Source: Aliihoeflea aestuarii
GTDB taxonomy: Bacteria; Pseudomonadota; Alphaproteobacteria; Rhizobiales; Rhizobiaceae
Assembly: GCF_024105665.1 (NCBI RefSeq)
Contig: NZ_JAAAMK010000002.1
Location: 434,001 to 498,000 of the forward strand
Length of the DNA: 64,000 nt
Reading direction: 5' to 3'
A program made the position numbers and the translations under genes. Below are positions 31,626-40,815 of this stretch, one piece after another (position 1 is the first letter of the stretch; the number at the start of each line of letters is the position of its first letter). The notes below the pieces were generated by a model. It was not told where the DNA came from. It ran no database searches and saw only the letters and a list, made by a program, of their open reading frames with translations.

Positions 31626-32942
31626 CTATCTTTCCTGCCGCTCGCGCCTCAACCTGTCCCAATAATCGAGGCGCTTGCGTATTTCCCGCTCGAAACCGCG
31701 ATCGGGCGGATCGTAGAATTGCTGACGGCCGAGCGCTTCTGGAAAATAATCCTGGCCGGAAAAGGCGTCCGGCGCGTCGTGATCGTATTCGTATCCGCCC
31801 CCATAGCCTTCCGACTTCATCAGCTTGGTCGGGGCGTTGAGAATGTGCTTGGGCGGCAGCAGAGAGCCATGCTCCTTCGCCGCGCGCATCGCAGCCTTGT
31901 AGGCCACATAGACGCCGTTCGATTTCGGCGCTGTCGCGAGATAGACGCAGGCTTCCGCCAATGCCAGTTCGCCCTCCGGCGAACCGAGATAGTCATAGGC
32001 GTCCTTCGCGGCGAGCGTGATGGCGAGCGCCTGCGGATCGGCAAGCCCGATATCCTCAGATGCCATACGCACCAGCCGGCGGCCGAGATAAAGCGGGTCC
32101 TCGCCCGCGTCGAGCATGCGCGCCAGATAGTAGAGCGCCGCATCGGGGTCCGAGCCGCGCACGGATTTGTGCAGCGCCGAGATCAGATTGTAGTGCCCGT
32201 CCTGGCTCTTGTCGTAGACTGGCGCACGTCGCTGCACGATGCGTTGCAGCCCTTCCGCGTCGAACACTTCGTCGCCGGATGCCGCGCGCCAGATTTCCTC
32301 GGCAAGCGTCAAAGCCGCGCGCCCGTCGCCGTCGGCCATGCGCAGGAGAACGGCTCGCGCCTCCTCGTCCAGCGGCAGCTTGCGGGCCTCCGTTTCTTCC
32401 GCCCGGTCGAGCAGCAACGAGATCGCGCCTGCGTCGAGCGAATGGAACGTCAGCACCCGCGCGCGGGACAAAAGCGCCGCGTTGAGTTCGAAGGACGGAT
32501 TTTCGGTCGTCGCGCCGACCAGAATGACGGTTCCGTCCTCCATCACCGGCAGGAACGAGTCCTGCTGCGCGCGGTTGAAGCGGTGGATTTCGTCAACGAA
32601 CAGAAGCGTCTGGCGGCCTTGGCTGCGCCGAAGACGCGCAGCCTCGAACACCTTCTTCAAGTCTGCGACGCCAGAGAAGATCGCCGAAATCTGCTCGAAC
32701 GCGAGTCCGGTTTCGCCCGCAAGAAGCCGTGCGACGGTCGTCTTGCCGGTGCCGGGCGGTCCCCAGAAGATCATCGAGCCGAGCGTGCCGGAGCGCAGCA
32801 TGCGGGTCAGCGACCCGCCCTCGCCCGTCAGGTGCTCCTGCCCGACCACATCGGAAAGCTGTTGAGGACGCAGCCGATCGGCCAGCGGCCTGCCGACCGG
32901 TTCACCGTCCGGCCTGTCGTCACGGTTGAAGAGATCGGCCAC
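31626..32942 (-). CDS. rarA: Replication-associated recombination protein A (RarA/MgsA)
   Basis: AAA+ ATPase acting at stalled replication forks, a homologue of yeast Mgs1 and human WRNIP1. It is 438 residues. RPQQLSDVVGQEHL precedes Walker A GPPGTGKTT at 61-69, and LLFVDEIHRFNRAQQDSFLP is Walker B. VGATTENPSFELNAALLSRARV contains sensor 1 and the arginine-finger region. The C-terminal tetramerisation part is normal. It starts 12 bases after the degP-like gene. Confidence 0.96.
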   Translation of the reverse strand: MADLFNRDDRPDGEPVGRPLADRLRPQQLSDVVGQEHLTGEGGSLTRMLRSGTLGSMIFWGPPGTGKTTVARLLAGETGLAFEQISAIFSGVADLKKVFEAARLRRSQGRQTLLFVDEIHRFNRAQQDSFLPVMEDGTVILVGATTENPSFELNAALLSRARVLTFHSLDAGAISLLLDRAEETEARKLPLDEEARAVLLRMADGDGRAALTLAEEIWRAASGDEVFDAEGLQRIVQRRAPVYDKSQDGHYNLISALHKSVRGSDPDAALYYLARMLDAGEDPLYLGRRLVRMASEDIGLADPQALAITLAAKDAYDYLGSPEGELALAEACVYLATAPKSNGVYVAYKAAMRAAKEHGSLLPPKHILNAPTKLMKSEGYGGGYEYDHDAPDAFSGQDYFPEALGRQQFYDPPDRGFEREIRKRLDYWDRLRRERQER

Positions 32943-32954
32943 GTCGCGCGCCTG

Positions 32955-34427
32955 TCAATATCGCATCGCCTGCCGCAACAGACGCCCATCGCGCTCCAGT
33001 GTAAAGCGCCACCAGCGCGTCTGCTCCGAAGCCACGCGTTCCAGAACGGCGGTCGAATCGATCTGCTCGCCATTGACCTCGTGAACGATGTCGCCGGGGC
33101 GAAGGCCGAGGCCCGCAGCAGGCGAGTTGCGATCGATCGAGGTGACGACCACGCCGCGCGCCTGCTCGGGCAGGCGCAGACGCTGCGCAAGACGCGGCGA
33201 CAGGCTGGCGACGGTCGTTCCGGCAAACGGGCTGCTGCCGTCGATCTGGATTTCCGCTCCGTCCACACCCTCCGGCGCGCGGATCAACTCGATTTGCAAT
33301 GTCGTCTCGCGCGACTGGCTGAGCACGCCGAGTTCGGCCGTCGAGCCGACCGCCAGCGTCGCCAGCCGGTAACCCAGCGCATCCGGATGCTCGATCGCAC
33401 GGCCGTCCAGCGACAGCACAACGTCGCCGGGACGCAGTCCCGCTGCTGCCGCGGGGCTGTCCGGCGTCACGCTGGAGACAAGTGCCCCGCGCGGGCGCGC
33501 CATGCCGAGCGCATCGGCGATCTGCGCCGTCACAGGCTCGAACCCTGCTCCGATATAGGGCCGCTCGAAATAGTCCGCGCCCGTCCGGGCGGCATCGACG
33601 ACCGCGCGCACCATGTTGGAAGGGATCGCGAAGCCGATGCCGATCGATCCGCCCGTCTGGCTGAAGATCGCCGTGTTGATGCCGATCACCTCCCCGCCCA
33701 TATTGACGAGCGCGCCGCCCGAATTGCCCGGATTGATGGCGGCATCCGTCTGGATGAAGAACCCGAAATCCGAAATGCCGATATGCGTGCGCGCCAGCGC
33801 CGACACGATACCGCTCGTCGTCGTCTGGCCGACGCCGAACGGATTGCCGATCGCAAGCACGAGATCGCCCACTGCCAACGCGTCGGAATCGCCGAGCGCT
33901 ATGGAGGCGAACTCCTCGCTGCCTTCGATCTTCAGGACAGCCAGATCGAGCGACTCGTCGCGCAGAAGGATTTCGCTCTGGAACTCACGACCGTCCGGCA
34001 GCGCGACGCGCACTTCGTCGGCATCGCGAATGACATGGTTGTTGGTGACGACATAACCGGACGCATCGACCATCACGCCGGAGCCCAGAGAGGACTGGAC
34101 GCGCGGCGGCATCTGCCGGTTGAAAAACTGCTCGAAAAACGGGTCACCCCTGAAAGGCGAGCGCGCCTGCACCTGCTGCGAAGCATAGACATTGACGACG
34201 GCAGGCCCCGCCTCCGCGACCAGCGGCGCATAGGAAAGCTGGATCTCGTCGCGGCTGAAGGGCAGCCGCCGCTGCGCTTCGCCCGCCTGCGGCTCCTGGC
34301 TTTCCTGCTGCCCGTTGCGCAGGCCGAACAGATCCAGAAAGCCGCGCCCGGCGTCATCCTGCGCATGTACCAGCCCGGCCGTCAGCGCCATGCCCGCAAC
34401 AGTCAAACCCAAGATCAGTCGACGCAT
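32955..34427 (-). CDS. degQ: Do/DegP-family periplasmic serine endoprotease
   Basis: A 490-residue HtrA protease/chaperone with a signal peptide (LILGLTVAGMALTAGLVHAQ). The trypsin-like domain has catalytic His131 (TNNHVI), Asp161 (LDLAVLK) and Ser236 (GNSGG). Two PDZ domains follow (about 285-375 and 400-485), with GAxVxxVxPxSPA-type carboxylate-binding loops. Whether it is functionally DegP, DegQ or MucD cannot be told; the symbol is the closest generic one. It lies 130 bases after tig, both being folding factors. Confidence 0.92.
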   Translation of the reverse strand: MRRLILGLTVAGMALTAGLVHAQDDAGRGFLDLFGLRNGQQESQEPQAGEAQRRLPFSRDEIQLSYAPLVAEAGPAVVNVYASQQVQARSPFRGDPFFEQFFNRQMPPRVQSSLGSGVMVDASGYVVTNNHVIRDADEVRVALPDGREFQSEILLRDESLDLAVLKIEGSEEFASIALGDSDALAVGDLVLAIGNPFGVGQTTTSGIVSALARTHIGISDFGFFIQTDAAINPGNSGGALVNMGGEVIGINTAIFSQTGGSIGIGFAIPSNMVRAVVDAARTGADYFERPYIGAGFEPVTAQIADALGMARPRGALVSSVTPDSPAAAAGLRPGDVVLSLDGRAIEHPDALGYRLATLAVGSTAELGVLSQSRETTLQIELIRAPEGVDGAEIQIDGSSPFAGTTVASLSPRLAQRLRLPEQARGVVVTSIDRNSPAAGLGLRPGDIVHEVNGEQIDSTAVLERVASEQTRWWRFTLERDGRLLRQAMRY

Positions 34428-34507
34428 CCGCGAATCCCCTTGTCCGTCAGGTAGCGCAATGTCGTGCGCGATTGTGCAAAATGGAAGGCCAAGCCCTACC
34501 CGAAATG

Positions 34508-34535
34508 CAGAAGGGGCCCGCGAGGACCCCTTCTG
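34508..34535 (-). terminator. Probable terminator of tig
   Basis: A 9-bp stem (CAGAAGGGG / CCCCTTCTG) has an inner G-C extension. It lies 22 bases after the tig stop on the minus strand; the T run is short (CATTTCG), so read-through to the degP-like gene is possible. Confidence 0.6.
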
Positions 34536-34557
34536 TTCATTTATTCGAAACGACGGA

Positions 34558-36045
34558 TTACTCCGCGTCCTTGTCCTTGGCGGCAGCCTTCTTCTTCGGC
34601 GCAGCCTTTTTCTCGGCCTTCTCGCCGTCGTCAGCCTTTTCCTTGGCGGCGGCCTTCTTCTTCGGCGCGGCTTTCTTCTCGGAAGCCGGCTTTTCGCCTG
34701 CCTCTTCCTCGTCGTCGGCCAGAAGTTCTTCGCGCGTCACCTTGACGTCATCGACCTTCACCTCGTTCAGGAGATGGTCGACCACCTTCTCTTCGAAGAG
34801 CGGCGCGCGGATATTGGCCAGAGCACTCGGATTGTTGCGGTAGAAGTCGTAGACTTCCTGCTGTTGGTGCTGCGGAACGCGGCGGATCTGCTCGAAGAGA
34901 GCGCGCTGAAGTTCGTCGTCCGACACCTGAACGCCGGCCTTCTCGCCGATCTCGGCAAGAACGAGACCAAGGCGCACGCGGCGCTCGGCAAGACGCTGAT
35001 ATTCAGTGCGCGCCTCGTCTTCCGTCGTCTCTTCGTCTTCGAAGGAGCGTCCGGCCTGTTCGAGATCGCGCGTGACCTGCGTCCAGATATTGTTGAACTC
35101 GGCTTCGACCAGCTTCGAGGGTGCCTCGAACTTGTATTCCTCGTCGAGTGCGTCGAGCAGCTGGCGCTTGGCCTTCTGGCGGGTGATCGAGCCGAACTGG
35201 CTCTCGATCTGGCCCTTCACGACTTCGCGAAGCTTCTCGGCCGATTCGAGGCCGAGCTGCTGAGCGACTTCGTCGTTGATCTCAAGATCGCCCGGCTTGG
35301 CGACTTCCTTGACGGTGACGTCGAAGGTCGCTTCCTTGCCGGCAAGGTTCTGCGCACCGTAGTCGGTGGGGAACGTTACCGTAATGGTCTTCTCGTCGCC
35401 GGCCTTGAGGCCCACGACCTGATCCTCGAAGCCGGGGATGAACTGGTTGGAGCCGAGCACGAGGTTGGCATCCTCAGCCGAGCCGCCGTCGAAAGCCTCG
35501 CCGTCGATCTTGCCTACGAAATCGATGGTGACGCGGTCGCCGTCGGCAGCCTTGCCCTTCTTGGTCTCGTAGGTGCGCGCGGAGGCGGCGACCTGCTTGA
35601 CCTGATCTTCGATCTCGCTTTCCGGCACATCATAGACCTGACGGGTGATCTTGATGCCGGAAAGGTCTTTCGTCTCGATCGCCGGGATGACTTCGTAATC
35701 GATCGAGAATTCGAAATCCTGGCCGCCGTTGAGAATCTTCTCGGCTTCCTTTTCGTCCTCGGTCATCGTGATCTCGGGCTGCATGGCAGCCTTTTCGCCA
35801 CGCTCGGCCAGAATGTTGCGCGGCGAGGACGAGACGATCTCGTTGACGACCTCTGCCATGAAGGAGCGGCCGTACATCTTCCGCAGGTGCTGGACCGGGA
35901 CCTTGCCGGCGCGGAAGCCGTTCAGGCGAACCTTCCCCTTGGCGTCGGACAGCCGCTCCATGAGCTTGGCTTCCATGTCCTTGGCCGGCACGGACACCTT
36001 GATCTGGCGCTTCAGCCCGGAATTAAGCGTTTCGGTAACCTGCAT
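34558..36045 (-). CDS. tig: Trigger factor
   Basis: Ribosome-associated chaperone and peptidyl-prolyl isomerase. It is 495 residues. The N-terminal ribosome-binding domain has the GFRAGKVP signature. The central FKBP-type PPIase ([18 protein letters not shown] onward, about 155-245) and C-terminal chaperone arms follow. The last about 55 residues are an unusual Lys/Ala/Glu tail with two near-identical [12 protein letters not shown] blocks, making it longer than the 432-residue E. coli protein; rhizobial trigger factors often have such tails. AGGTTGAGAG precedes the ATG. tRNA-Leu lies upstream on the same strand. Confidence 0.96.
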   Translation of the reverse strand: MQVTETLNSGLKRQIKVSVPAKDMEAKLMERLSDAKGKVRLNGFRAGKVPVQHLRKMYGRSFMAEVVNEIVSSSPRNILAERGEKAAMQPEITMTEDEKEAEKILNGGQDFEFSIDYEVIPAIETKDLSGIKITRQVYDVPESEIEDQVKQVAASARTYETKKGKAADGDRVTIDFVGKIDGEAFDGGSAEDANLVLGSNQFIPGFEDQVVGLKAGDEKTITVTFPTDYGAQNLAGKEATFDVTVKEVAKPGDLEINDEVAQQLGLESAEKLREVVKGQIESQFGSITRQKAKRQLLDALDEEYKFEAPSKLVEAEFNNIWTQVTRDLEQAGRSFEDEETTEDEARTEYQRLAERRVRLGLVLAEIGEKAGVQVSDDELQRALFEQIRRVPQHQQQEVYDFYRNNPSALANIRAPLFEEKVVDHLLNEVKVDDVKVTREELLADDEEEAGEKPASEKKAAPKKKAAAKEKADDGEKAEKKAAPKKKAAAKDKDAE

Positions 36046-36186
36046 CTCTCAACCTTTTTTAGCGCATGCTGCTGTCGCGACGGCGCGCTGCCCAGCCTGC
36101 TGAAATTCTTGTGTCTTGAGCGTCCGACCGCATATCCACCCGGTTCGGGCCATTCCGACGCTCAATTTCATTCTCCGGGTGTCCGT

Positions 36187-36271
36187 TGGTGCGGGTGGAG
36201 GGACTTGAACCCCCACGCTTTTCAGCGCTTGGACCTAAACCAAGTGCGTCTGCCAATTCCGCCACACCCGC
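36187..36271 (-). tRNA. tRNA-Leu (UAG anticodon)
   Basis: The minus strand reads GCGGGTG...CACCCGC as a 7-bp acceptor stem and ends ACCA, so the CCA tail is encoded. The anticodon stem CTTGG/CCAAG encloses the loop TTTAGGT with anticodon TAG, decoding CUA and other CUN leucine codons. A long variable arm (class II) is followed by a T arm with GTTCAAG. The total is 85 bases. It stands upstream of tig on the same strand. Confidence 0.96.
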
Positions 36272-36379
36272 TTCACCAGCAGTCAGCCCTTGAAACCGGG
36301 TGGTCTATATCATCGGCATCCCATCGATCAAAGGAAATTTGCCGTCAAAACGGGCTTTTTTCTGACGGTTGCCCTGCTC

Positions 36380-36937
36380 TCAGAAGATCGGATCGCTATA
36401 GACCGGACGTCCTTCATGCAAAAGCGATCTGATCTGAGCCGATCCATCCTTGCCCACTGCAAGGACGACCTCGAACCGATCCTGCCGCATATCCTCCTCG
36501 ATCCCGCGCCCGGCACCCTCGGGCACATAGAAGCGCTCGATGCCGAAGTTGGAGTGTACGGAGCCGAATTCGGAACGGCGCACTGTGCCTCGAATATCGA
36601 TTTCGCCATCTCCGAGCGCCGCTTCCGGCGGAGAACCGAGCCTTGCTGCGACCGGCTGAAACGTACCGTTCTCGCCCGGTCCGACGCGCACATAGATCGT
36701 GTCCCCGCCGCTGGCGCCTCGCGGAGCGAGATCTCCGCGCAATTGCGATATCGGATAGGAAAGCACGACGTAGTCGCCGCGCAGGAGGTCGCGCGGATCG
36801 ATCGGTTCCACGGCCAGTGTGACATCCGTTCCATCGCGCAGAAGAGCAGCACGGCCGGCGACCATCCATCCGATGAAGGCGATCTGCAGCAAGGAGATGG
36901 CAACAGCGACAAGGACGAAGCGCGGAAGCTTTGTCAT
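36380..36937 (-). CDS. GDYXXLXY-motif membrane-anchored protein
   Basis: A 185-residue protein with an N-terminal membrane segment (FVLVAVAISLLQIAFIGWMVAG), followed by an extracytoplasmic domain. The defining motif GDYVVLSY is at residues 54-61, after EPIDPRDLLR. These proteins travel with DUF2157 membrane proteins, as here: the start ATG overlaps the DUF2157 gene stop as ATGA. No function is established for either family. It ends about 110 bases before tRNA-Leu. Confidence 0.9.
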   Translation of the reverse strand: MTKLPRFVLVAVAISLLQIAFIGWMVAGRAALLRDGTDVTLAVEPIDPRDLLRGDYVVLSYPISQLRGDLAPRGASGGDTIYVRVGPGENGTFQPVAARLGSPPEAALGDGEIDIRGTVRRSEFGSVHSNFGIERFYVPEGAGRGIEEDMRQDRFEVVLAVGKDGSAQIRSLLHEGRPVYSDPIF

Positions 36938-38034
36938 GTGGCTGCCTCCACGGCAAACCGGCGCTCGAAGCGCGACACGACGAAAGCGAATGCCGCGAAG
37001 GCGAGCGCGGCGACGAGCAGAAAGCCGGCCGTCGACAGCATCGATCCAACCATCTTGACATAGACGAAGGACAATTCGGCGGCGAAGGCCGTATAGACCA
37101 GCCCTCGAACCGCCCGGCTCTCTCGTCCGCCGACCAGCAGAACCCCGACGAGCAGCGCCAAGAGAACGGCGGCCAAAGCGGCGAGTTCGACGCCTTCATA
37201 CCATTCGGAATGCAACATCGCCGCAGCGAGAATCGCGTAAAGGAGAAGGTGGACCGGCAGGCCGCCGTTCAGGCGCACGATGCGATCCAGCGGGTCGGGC
37301 ATGCGAATGGCCACGACGAACAAGCCTATGGAGACGATCAACAGCCCGACGGCGAACAGAACACCCCAATCGTCGAAAAGCCAGATGAAATAGAAGACCA
37401 GCGCCACCAGTGCCGCATGACGGGCAAGTACGCTTCCCGTGCGGAACGAGACGAGATAGGCCCCGACAAGCAAAAGCGGATAGAGGTGGTTCGCCTTGGC
37501 ATAGGTGGAGAAGATCGAAAACGTCTGGCTCGCCTCAGCGGCCAGCCAGGAAACCGCAAGCCCGACGCAGACCGCGCTCAAAGCCCTCGACGAAAACGCG
37601 AGCGCCGACGCAGCAGTCGCGACATACCATATAAGGAATGCACCGGCCGCGTCGCCGGACAGATGATACATCTGCCCGACGAGTGCGATCGACGCACCGA
37701 AACCCGCAGCGCCCACGATCCAGAGCCCTTCGGCGACGTGGCGGTTGCCGCGTACCATCTGAGAGGCGCCGCCGATATTGGCGGCAAGAATGACGATCGC
37801 GAGCATCGCGCAGCGGGCGAGCCGGGGAATGGCCTCCCAGTTCGCCGCGACGAAGATAAGGATCGCAGCAGCAAAAAGCATTGCGGACATGACGACGAGC
37901 GTTTCGACAACGCGCACATTGCCGCCCCTCCCCTCCAGATCGGACCGCAACCGATCGGCGGTTGAGCGGTCGATCAGTCCATTATCCTGCCAGTGATCTA
38001 TCTCGCGCTGCACAACGCGCTGACGAAGCAACAT
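36934..38034 (-). CDS. DUF2157 polytopic membrane protein
   Basis: A 366-residue protein. A soluble N-terminal segment of about 45 residues (VVQREIDHWQDNGLIDRSTADRLRSDL) is characteristic of DUF2157, followed by about ten or more membrane helices. The ATG at 38034 has GAGGGGAAGA immediately upstream; 12 extra residues are possible from 38070. It is coupled to the GDYXXLXY gene by a 4-base overlap, suggesting a two-protein membrane complex. The role is unknown. Confidence 0.88.
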   Translation of the reverse strand: MLLRQRVVQREIDHWQDNGLIDRSTADRLRSDLEGRGGNVRVVETLVVMSAMLFAAAILIFVAANWEAIPRLARCAMLAIVILAANIGGASQMVRGNRHVAEGLWIVGAAGFGASIALVGQMYHLSGDAAGAFLIWYVATAASALAFSSRALSAVCVGLAVSWLAAEASQTFSIFSTYAKANHLYPLLLVGAYLVSFRTGSVLARHAALVALVFYFIWLFDDWGVLFAVGLLIVSIGLFVVAIRMPDPLDRIVRLNGGLPVHLLLYAILAAAMLHSEWYEGVELAALAAVLLALLVGVLLVGGRESRAVRGLVYTAFAAELSFVYVKMVGSMLSTAGFLLVAALAFAAFAFVVSRFERRFAVEAAT

Positions 38035-38254
38035 TCTTCCCCTCTTCAGGCCGCATTTCCAACCGTTCAAGCGCCCGGCGAATACGACGAAACCAAGGCT
38101 GCCTCAAATTTGTGCCACATCCGTTGAGGCAAATTAATGCTGCAATGCACAATTGCATCGGAGACATGCAGAAACTGCACTTCAATTGGGCAACCTGCTC
38201 GATTATCTGCACGTCATACAGCAAGAACAACTGCAAACGAAACGAGCCAAGAAA

Positions 38255-38395
38255 ATGAACCTGATCCGCAACTACCGCAACTGGCGCCGTTACCGCGACA
38301 CCGTCAGCGAATTGAGCCGCCTGTCCAACCGCGAACTGAACGACCTCGGCATCGCCCGCGGCGACATTCCGTTCGTCGCCCGCAAGGCCGTCTAA
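38255..38395 (+). CDS. DUF1127 (YjiS-like) mini-protein
   Basis: The ATG at 38255 gives 46 residues beginning [16 protein letters not shown], followed by [21 protein letters not shown]. The YRxWRxYRxTxxELxxLsdReLxDiGl pattern is DUF1127. The protein is strongly basic at its N-terminus and helical. Rhizobial DUF1127 proteins have been tied to RNA binding and nutrient or stress responses, but this one is uncharacterised. The frame is open for 34 more codons upstream, but that part is not conserved-looking. The leader (38101-38160) has two inverted repeats. Confidence 0.9.
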   Translation: MNLIRNYRNWRRYRDTVSELSRLSNRELNDLGIARGDIPFVARKAV

Positions 38396-38492
38396 GACAT
38401 TCAGTAGCTCCGCTCGCCCCTCTCCTCCTCCCAAGGGGCTCGAGCGTGACGACCGGCGTGTATCCCTCCTCCCACGCGTCGGTCCCCTACAG

Positions 38493-38527
38493 CGACACCC
38501 GCCGGTTCCTCCCACCGGCGGGTGTCG
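38493..38527 (+). terminator. Hairpin, probable terminator of the DUF1127 gene
   Basis: A 14-bp perfect stem (CGACACCCGCCGGT and its complement) with a 7-base loop stands alone in the 214-base gap between the DUF1127 gene and trmFO. There is no proper T run (TGCGTTTG), so it could instead be an RNA-stabilising or processing structure. Nothing else is recognisable in the gap. Confidence 0.6.
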
Positions 38528-38609
38528 TGCGTTTGAAGACGGTTTTCGTTCATGCGCCTTGCGAAGCTTTGATTTGCAAAGCATCCGCGTTCGGATTATC
38601 TCGCGCCTC

Positions 38610-40034
38610 ATGAGCAAAGAACCCGTACACGTCATCGGCGGCGGCCTCGCCGGCTCCGAAGCCTCCTGGCAGCTTGCACAAGCAGGCGTGCCCGTCATTT
38701 TGCATGAAATGCGCCCCGTTCGCGGGACGGATGCACACAAGACGCAAGGGCTGGCCGAACTGGTCTGCTCCAATTCTTTCCGGTCGGATGACGCGGAGAC
38801 GAATGCGGTCGGCGTCCTCCACGCCGAAATGCGGCTGGCGAATTCGCTCATCATGGCGTCCGGCGACGCGCATCAGGTCCCCGCCGGCAGCGCGCTCGCG
38901 GTCGACCGTGACGGGTTTTCCGATGCGGTGACGGCGAAGCTCGAAGCGCACCCGCTGATCACCATCCGCCGCGAGGAGATCGAGGGCCTGCCGCCGGCAG
39001 ACTGGGACCAGACGATCATCGCGACCGGCCCGCTCACCGCGCCCTCGCTTGCCGATGCGATCGCAACGGCGACCGGCACCGACGCCCTCGCCTTTTTCGA
39101 CGCCATCGCGCCGATCGTCTATTTCGATTCGCTCGACATGGATGTCTGCTGGTTCCAGTCGCGCTACGACAAGGTGGGACCGGGCGGAACGGGAAAGGAC
39201 TACATCAACTGCCCGATGGACAAGGAGCAGTACCTCGCCTTTGTCCAGGAGTTGATCGACGGTGGTAAGACCGAATTCAAGGAGTGGGAAGGCACGCCCT
39301 ATTTCGACGGCTGCCTGCCCATCGAGATCATGGCCGAGCGCGGCGTCGAGACCTTGCGCCACGGCCCGATGAAGCCGATGGGCCTAACCAACGCGCACAA
39401 TCCCGACGTGAAAGCCTATGCCGTCGTCCAGCTTCGCCAGGACAATGCGCTCGGCACGCTCTACAACATGGTCGGCTTCCAGACGAAGCTGAAATATGCC
39501 GAGCAGACCCGCATCTTCAAGATGATCCCCGGCATGGAAAATGCCGAATTCGCACGGCTCGGCGGGCTGCACCGCAACACCTATCTCAATTCGCCGACAT
39601 TGCTCGACGGCTCGCTGCAACTGAAGTCGCGGCCGGGCCTGCGTTTCGCCGGCCAGATCACAGGCTGCGAAGGCTATGTCGAAAGCGCCGCCATCGGGCT
39701 TCTTGCCGGACGTTTCGCCGCTGCCGAGCGCCTCGGCAGGCCGTTGGCCCTGCCGCCTGTCACGACAGCCTTCGGCGCGCTTTTGAACCACATCACCGGT
39801 GGCCACATCACATCGGACGACGAGCCGGGCAAGCGTTCGTTCCAGCCGATGAACGTAAATTTCGGCCTGTTCCCGCCGCTGGAACCGGGCACGAAGCTTA
39901 AACCGGACGACTTCGAGGGACGGTTTCGCGGCAAGGACAAGTCGATCGCGAAAAAGAAGGCCACGAGCGCCCGCGCCCTTGCGGATGCCCGCGCGTGGCT
40001 CGGCATCGAGCAGGCGGCGCAGGCCGCCGAATAG
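38610..40034 (+). CDS. trmFO: tRNA (uracil-5-)-methyltransferase TrmFO (folate/FAD-dependent)
   Basis: Makes 5-methyluridine 54 in tRNA using methylenetetrahydrofolate and FADH2. It is 474 residues. The N-terminal [14 protein letters not shown] is the FAD dinucleotide fold. [13 protein letters not shown], with the first conserved Cys, is the family hallmark. Also present are [15 protein letters not shown] (second Cys) and the C-terminal [31 protein letters not shown] block. The ATG at 38610 was chosen because the 17 upstream in-frame residues are not conserved in type. Convergent with the phytoene-synthase-like gene, 7 bases apart. Confidence 0.96.
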   Translation: MSKEPVHVIGGGLAGSEASWQLAQAGVPVILHEMRPVRGTDAHKTQGLAELVCSNSFRSDDAETNAVGVLHAEMRLANSLIMASGDAHQVPAGSALAVDRDGFSDAVTAKLEAHPLITIRREEIEGLPPADWDQTIIATGPLTAPSLADAIATATGTDALAFFDAIAPIVYFDSLDMDVCWFQSRYDKVGPGGTGKDYINCPMDKEQYLAFVQELIDGGKTEFKEWEGTPYFDGCLPIEIMAERGVETLRHGPMKPMGLTNAHNPDVKAYAVVQLRQDNALGTLYNMVGFQTKLKYAEQTRIFKMIPGMENAEFARLGGLHRNTYLNSPTLLDGSLQLKSRPGLRFAGQITGCEGYVESAAIGLLAGRFAAAERLGRPLALPPVTTAFGALLNHITGGHITSDDEPGKRSFQPMNVNFGLFPPLEPGTKLKPDDFEGRFRGKDKSIAKKKATSARALADARAWLGIEQAAQAAE

Positions 40035-40041
40035 TCATTCG

Positions 40042-40815
40042 CTATATCCGTTGCGGCCAGCCGCGCGTTGCCACTTTGAGCATCGACCACTGCCGACGCA
40101 AACGTCCGGGGTGCGCGCCTGGCGCAAGGCGCGGCGCGAGATGAACGAAGGCCGCCCGGACTTCGGCAGGCGCGGCATCGGCGGCCTTGAGAAATGCGCC
40201 GGCATGTTCGAGCGCCAATGCACGCATGGCGCCGGCGAGAGCCGCTGGAAGATCGTCGTCACCCATATCGGCGCGACCAACGCCGACCGCTGCGAGAATA
40301 TCGTCTGGCAGCAATGAATGTGGGCGAAGTCGCGCGCGAAGAAGATGATCCAGAACCGACAGGCATCCGCCGTGGCCGCACGCATCGGCAGCCCGATGCG
40401 CGTTGCCTTGTGAAAGGATCAGGCAGGCAAGCTGCATGATCAGCCCGGCCGTTTGGCCGGCATAGGCTTCCAGATCGGTGCGGGTGGCGAAGGGATCGTC
40501 GTACAGATCGGCGATCCGCGCATCGAGATAGGTATTGAAAGCCTCACGCGGCAAGTGATGGCGTTCGATCGTCTCTTTGAGCGCATCGGCAAGAGGATTG
40601 CCGGACCGCTCCGTAGCCGGAGCCGAAAGAGCATCGGACCACCAGCGCAGCCGTATTTCGCCGGCCATGCCTTCGCGCACCTTGCGCCGAAGCGACGCGA
40701 TCTCGGCATCGAAGGCATAAAGCGACAAGAGGGCGTCACGGCGGTCGGCCGGCGCGAAGAGCGTCGCGAAGTAGCGGTCGGGATCGACCTCCCGTACCGT
40801 TGACGCCCAGTCCAT
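40042..40815 (-). CDS. Squalene/phytoene synthase-like protein (NDUFAF6 type)
   Basis: A 257-residue all-alpha isoprenoid-synthase-fold protein: RYFATLFAPADRRDALLSLYAFDAEIA near the N-terminus and YLDARIADLYDDPF in the middle. The Asp-rich motifs are weaker than in true squalene or phytoene synthases, and no carotenoid or hopanoid genes are near. This matches the alphaproteobacterial relatives of the complex I assembly factor NDUFAF6. The ATG at 40815 overlaps the preceding gene's stop as TGATG. Enzymatic activity is doubtful. Confidence 0.8.
   Translation of the reverse strand: MDWASTVREVDPDRYFATLFAPADRRDALLSLYAFDAEIASLRRKVREGMAGEIRLRWWSDALSAPATERSGNPLADALKETIERHHLPREAFNTYLDARIADLYDDPFATRTDLEAYAGQTAGLIMQLACLILSQGNAHRAADACGHGGCLSVLDHLLRARLRPHSLLPDDILAAVGVGRADMGDDDLPAALAGAMRALALEHAGAFLKAADAAPAEVRAAFVHLAPRLAPGAHPGRLRRQWSMLKVATRGWPQRI

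Noticed and set aside
31374-34454. 1026-codon plus-strand open frame opposite crcB, rarA and the degP-like gene
   Set aside because: Antisense shadow of three well-supported genes; it has no motifs and crosses gene boundaries.
36059-36265. 68-residue minus-strand ORF beginning MAELADALGLG
   Set aside because: This is the well-known false translation of a tRNA-Leu gene; the sequence folds as tRNA-Leu(UAG).
38493-38527. Possible CRISPR or REP element at the perfect 14-bp inverted repeat before trmFO
   Set aside because: Only a single copy and no regularly spaced repeats; better explained as a terminator or RNA hairpin.
40042-40815. True carotenoid or hopanoid synthase
   Set aside because: The Asp-rich catalytic motifs are weak and no isoprenoid genes are nearby; the context with the Mth938-like gene favours an NDUFAF6-type protein.
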